From Streptomyces sp. KL109B (lineage in GTDB: Bacteria > Actinomycetota > Actinomycetes > Streptomycetales > Streptomycetaceae), in the NCBI RefSeq assembly GCF_030766935.1, contig NZ_JASERL010000002.1, positions 62,001 to 126,000 of the forward strand: a DNA stretch of 64,000 nt, given 5' to 3'. Positions within the stretch are counted from its first letter, which is position 1. Each line of letters opens with the position of its first letter. Positions 60,997 to 64,000 of this stretch are shown in pieces. Under the pieces are notes generated by a model. That model worked only from the letters and a program-made list of their open reading frames with translations, was not told the origin of the DNA and searched no databases. The translations under genes and the position numbers were made by a program.

Positions 60997-63189
60997 TCAG
61001 TCCTTGAACGTCTCGCCCTTCTCCGCCTTCTCCACCAGCAGCGCGGGCGGCAGGAACCGGTCGCCGTAGCACTCCGCCAGCTCGCGGGCGCGCGCGACGA
61101 ATCCGGCCGGGCCGCCCTCGTAGCCGTTGATGTACTGGAGCACGCCGCCGGTCCAGCCGGGGAAGCCGATGCCGAAGATGGAGCCGATGTTGGCGTCCGC
61201 GACGGACGTCAGCACGCCTTCCTCGATCAGGCGCACCGTGTCGAGGGACTCGGAGAAGAGCATCCGCTCCTTCATGTCCTCGAACGGGATCTCCGTGCCG
61301 GGCTTGGTGAAGTGCTCGCGCAGGCCGGGCCACAGGCCCGCGCGCTTGCCGTCCTCGCCGTACTCGTAGAAGCCCGCTCCCCCGCTGCGGCCAGGACGCC
61401 CGAACTCGTCGACCATGCGGTCGACGACGGCCTCCGCCGGGTGCTCCTCCCACGTGCCGCCGGCCTCGACGATCGCGGCCTTCGTCTCCTCGCGGATCTT
61501 GCGGGGCAGCGTGAGGGTCAGCTCGTCCATCAGGGAGAGCACCTTCGCCGGGTAGCCGGCCTGGCCCGCCGCCTGCTCGACCGACGCGGGCTCGACGCCC
61601 TCGCCGACCATGGCGACGCCCTCGTTGATGAAGTGGCCGATGACGCGGGACGTGAAGAAGCCGCGGCTGTCGTTGACGACGATCGGCGTCTTGCTGATCT
61701 GGCGGACCAGGTCGAAGGCGCGGGCCAGGGCCTCGTCGCCGGTGCGCTCGCCCTTGATGATCTCGACGAGCGGCATCTTGTCGACGGGCGAGAAGAAGTG
61801 CAGGCCGATGAAGTCGGCCTGCCGCTCGACGCCTTCGGCGAGGGTGGTGATCGGGAGCGTGGAGGTGTTGGAGCAGAGCAGGGCGTCCGGCTCGACGATG
61901 TCCTGGATCTCCTGGAACACCTTGTGCTTGAGCGACGGGTCCTCGAAGACGGCCTCGATGACGGCGTCGCAGCCCGCCACGGCCTGCGGGTCGGAGGCGG
62001 GCGTGATGCGGGCCAGGAGCGCGTCGGCCTTCTCCTGCGACGTCCGGCCGCGCTTCACCGCCTTCGCGCACAGCTTCTCGGAGTAGCCCTTGCCCTTGGC
62101 CGCGGCCTCGTCCGATACGTCCTTGAGGACGACCTCGATGCCCGCGCGGGCGCAGGAGTAGGCGATGCCCGCGCCCATCATCCCGGCGCCGAGGACGGCG
62201 ACCTTGCGGACCTTCTTCGGCTCGATGCCCTTGGGGCGGTTGGCGCCGGAGTTCACGGCCTGGAGGTCGAAGAAGAACGCCTGGATCATGTTCTTCGCCG
62301 TCTGGCCCGTGACCAGCTCGGTGAAGTAGCGGGCCTCGATGGCGAGGGCGTTCTCGAAGTCGACCTGGGAGCCCTCGACGGCGGCCGCGAGGATGTTGCG
62401 CGGGGCCGGGTAGGGGGCGCCGTTCAGCTGCTTGCGCAGGTTGGCCGGGAAGGCGGGGAGGTTCGCGGCGAGCTTGGGGCTTGCCGGGGTGCCGCCGGGG
62501 ATGCGGTAGCCGGGCTTGTCCCAGGGCTGCTGCGACTCCGGGTTGGCGTCGATGAAGGCGCGGGCCTTCTCGATCATCTCCTCGCGGGTGGCGGCCAGTT
62601 CGTGGATCAGGCCGTTCTCCAGGGCGCGCTTCGGGTTGTACTGGGTGCCCTGGAGCAGCACCTTGAGGAGCGCGTCGGCGATGCCCATCAGGCGTACGGT
62701 GCGGGTGACGCCGCCGCCCGCGGGGAGCAGGCCGAGCGTGACCTCGGGGAGGCCGATCTTCGAGCCCGGCGCGTCGAGCGCGACGCGGTGGTGGCTCGCG
62801 AGGGCGATCTCGTAACCGCCGCCCAGGGCCGCGCCGTTGACGGCCGCGACGACCGGCTTGCCGAGGGTCTCGATGCGGCGCAGCGAGTTCTTGATGCCGG
62901 TGCCGGTCTCGAAGACGGACTGGGCGTCCCCGGGGCCCGCCTTCATCATGTCCTTGAGGTCACCGCCCGCGAAGAAGGTCTTCTTGGCGGAGGTGTAGAT
63001 GAACCCGCGGATGGAGTCGGGGTTCGCGGAGAGTTCCGCTTCCGCGCGGTCGGCGATCGCGGCGATGGACTCCTTGAACGCCTGGTTCATGGTGTTCGCG
63101 GACTGGTTGGGGTCGTCGAGGACGAGCGTGACGATGCCGGTCTCGTCCTGTTCCCAACGGATGGTGGAACTCGTCGACAGGTCAGTCAT
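60997..63189 (-). CDS. fadB: Fatty acid oxidation complex alpha subunit (enoyl-CoA hydratase / 3-hydroxyacyl-CoA dehydrogenase)
   Basis: A 730-residue bifunctional beta-oxidation enzyme. Residues 1-200: crotonase domain with oxyanion/catalytic segments FAGGDLKDMM, GGGYEIALASHH and GLPEVTLGLLPAGGG. Residues about 350-640: NAD-binding AVLGAGMMGAGIAYS and the HCDH signature FIGLHFFSPVDKMPLVE, with the catalytic His. ATG start. The thiolase gene lies 35 bp upstream, giving a fadA-fadB operon. Confidence 0.95.
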   Translation of the reverse strand: MTDLSTSSTIRWEQDETGIVTLVLDDPNQSANTMNQAFKESIAAIADRAEAELSANPDSIRGFIYTSAKKTFFAGGDLKDMMKAGPGDAQSVFETGTGIKNSLRRIETLGKPVVAAVNGAALGGGYEIALASHHRVALDAPGSKIGLPEVTLGLLPAGGGVTRTVRLMGIADALLKVLLQGTQYNPKRALENGLIHELAATREEMIEKARAFIDANPESQQPWDKPGYRIPGGTPASPKLAANLPAFPANLRKQLNGAPYPAPRNILAAAVEGSQVDFENALAIEARYFTELVTGQTAKNMIQAFFFDLQAVNSGANRPKGIEPKKVRKVAVLGAGMMGAGIAYSCARAGIEVVLKDVSDEAAAKGKGYSEKLCAKAVKRGRTSQEKADALLARITPASDPQAVAGCDAVIEAVFEDPSLKHKVFQEIQDIVEPDALLCSNTSTLPITTLAEGVERQADFIGLHFFSPVDKMPLVEIIKGERTGDEALARAFDLVRQISKTPIVVNDSRGFFTSRVIGHFINEGVAMVGEGVEPASVEQAAGQAGYPAKVLSLMDELTLTLPRKIREETKAAIVEAGGTWEEHPAEAVVDRMVDEFGRPGRSGGAGFYEYGEDGKRAGLWPGLREHFTKPGTEIPFEDMKERMLFSESLDTVRLIEEGVLTSVADANIGSIFGIGFPGWTGGVLQYINGYEGGPAGFVARARELAECYGDRFLPPALLVEKAEKGETFKD

Positions 63190-63224
63190 CTTGGGTGCTC
63201 CGTAAGGGGGTTGAGGCCGGGTGG

Positions 63225-64000
63225 TCAGACGCGCTCGACGACGGTGGCGATGCCCATGCCGCCGCCCACGCACAGCGTGGCGAGGCCGTAGCGCTTGTCC
63301 TGACGCTCCAGTTCGTCGACGAGGGTGCCGAGGATCATCGCGCCGGTGGCGCCGAGCGGGTGGCCGAGGGCGATGGCGCCGCCGTTGACGTTGACCTTGT
63401 CGAGCGACAGGCCCATGTCCTTCACGAAGCGCAGCACGACCGCCGCGAACGCCTCGTTGATCTCGACGAGGTCGATGTCGTCGATGGTGAGACCGGCCTT
63501 GGCGAGCGCCTTGCGGGAGGCGGGCGCGGGCCCGGTGAGCATGATGGTCGGCTCGGATCCTGAGACCGCGACGGAGACGATGCGGGCGCGCGGCGTCAGC
63601 TCGTAGCGCTCCCCCACCTCGCGCGAGCCGATGGCGACGAGCGAGGCGCCGTCGACGATGCCGGAGGAGTTGCCCGCGTGGTGCACGTGGTCGATCTTCT
63701 CGACCCAGTGGTACTTCTGCAGCGCGACCGCGTCGAAGCCGCCGAGGTCGCCGATGTCCTTGAACGACGGCTTCAGCTTGCCGAGCGAGTCGGCGGTGGT
63801 GCCGGGGCGCAGGTGCTCGTCGTGGTCGAGGACGGTGAGCCCGCTGCGGTCCTTGACCGGCACGATCGAGCGCGCGAACCGGCCGTCCTTCACCGCGGCG
63901 GCGGCCCGCTCCTGCGACATGGCGGCGTACTCGTCCACGTCCTGCCGCGAGAAGCCCTCGATGGTGGCGATGAGGTCGGCGCCGATGCCCTGCGGCACGA
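63225..64000 (-). CDS. fadA: Acetyl-CoA acyltransferase (thiolase), partial
   Basis: The C-terminal 257 residues of a thiolase; the N-terminus with the nucleophilic Cys lies beyond the right edge. Visible: [11 protein letters not shown], the catalytic His in [14 protein letters not shown], and the C-terminal Cys in [14 protein letters not shown]. Partner of FadB in beta-oxidation, cleaving 3-ketoacyl-CoA. Longer C-terminal thiolase II-type spacing suggests a trifunctional-complex-like pairing with fadB. Confidence 0.94.
   Translation of the reverse strand, partial: VPQGIGADLIATIEGFSRQDVDEYAAMSQERAAAAVKDGRFARSIVPVKDRSGLTVLDHDEHLRPGTTADSLGKLKPSFKDIGDLGGFDAVALQKYHWVEKIDHVHHAGNSSGIVDGASLVAIGSREVGERYELTPRARIVSVAVSGSEPTIMLTGPAPASRKALAKAGLTIDDIDLVEINEAFAAVVLRFVKDMGLSLDKVNVNGGAIALGHPLGATGAMILGTLVDELERQDKRYGLATLCVGGGMGIATVVERV

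Overview
The window is a GC-rich (about 70% or more), gene-dense piece of a Streptomyces chromosome. The evidence is the extreme third-position GC bias, frequent GTG starts, the Streptomyces-type hopanoid operon, a c-di-AMP (ydaO) leader in front of a LysM/M23 wall hydrolase, SCO6745-family and MerR/TetR/LysR regulators, and short dispersed GC-rich intergenic repeats. The order of hopanoid genes, phospho-polyol genes, idi and tex resembles, from memory, the right arm of S. coelicolor near SCO6731-SCO6772.

Layout. 1-8 kb: an amino acid permease (cut by the left edge) divergent from a TetR regulator; a cytosolic SGNH hydrolase; a secreted LysM-M23 peptidase with a c-di-AMP riboswitch; a tyrosine phosphatase overlapping tail-to-tail with an EamA exporter; a LysR regulator; and an XRE-cupin regulator coupled to a 59-residue membrane protein. 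8.1-21.1 kb: a tightly coupled minus-strand hopanoid operon, transcribed hpnC, hpnD, small ORF, hpnE, polyprenyl synthase, shc, hpnG, hpnH, ispG, dxs, aminotransferase. It covers MEP-pathway precursor supply, squalene synthesis, cyclisation and side-chain extension/amination. 21.4-28.5 kb: a second coupled minus-strand operon of seven genes (CDP-alcohol phosphotransferase fusion, nucleotidyltransferase, glycerol-1-phosphate-dehydrogenase-like enzyme, second CDP-alcohol phosphotransferase, GT2 glycosyltransferase, Wzm/TagG permease, Wzt/TagH ATPase). It looks like a complete make-and-export pathway for a phospho-polyol glycopolymer or glycolipid and is the best candidate here for an undescribed system.

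28.8-43.1 kb: galE-like epimerase, zinc/cation exporter, GNAT, type I idi, HATPase-type regulatory protein, enoyl-CoA hydratase, two DJ-1/PfpI-superfamily genes (one fused to an AraC domain), an SCO6745-family protein, the Tex RNA-binding protein, an ABC-F ATPase, a putative oxidoreductase and a D-amino-acid oxidase. 43.2-53.6 kb: BCCT transporter, three secreted exopeptidase/hydrolase genes (M14, CocE/NonD, M1), a TetR-MFS efflux pair, and an MpaB-type oxygenase with a small membrane protein. 53.7-60.1 kb: AAT-family amino acid permease and a LysR-controlled aromatic catabolism operon (LigB, LigA, FAH, flavin monooxygenase; all coupled by 4-bp overlaps). 60.1-64 kb: MerR regulator convergent with a fadB-fadA beta-oxidation pair; fadA runs off the right edge.

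Non-coding features of note are the riboswitch, several long perfect hairpins between or at the ends of genes (3059-3094, 21411-21439, 43100-43148, 53617-53655, 60932-60980), palindromic operator candidates beside most divergent regulators, four copies of one dispersed repeat, and several short tandem repeats. No tRNA, rRNA, CRISPR array or insertion sequence was seen.
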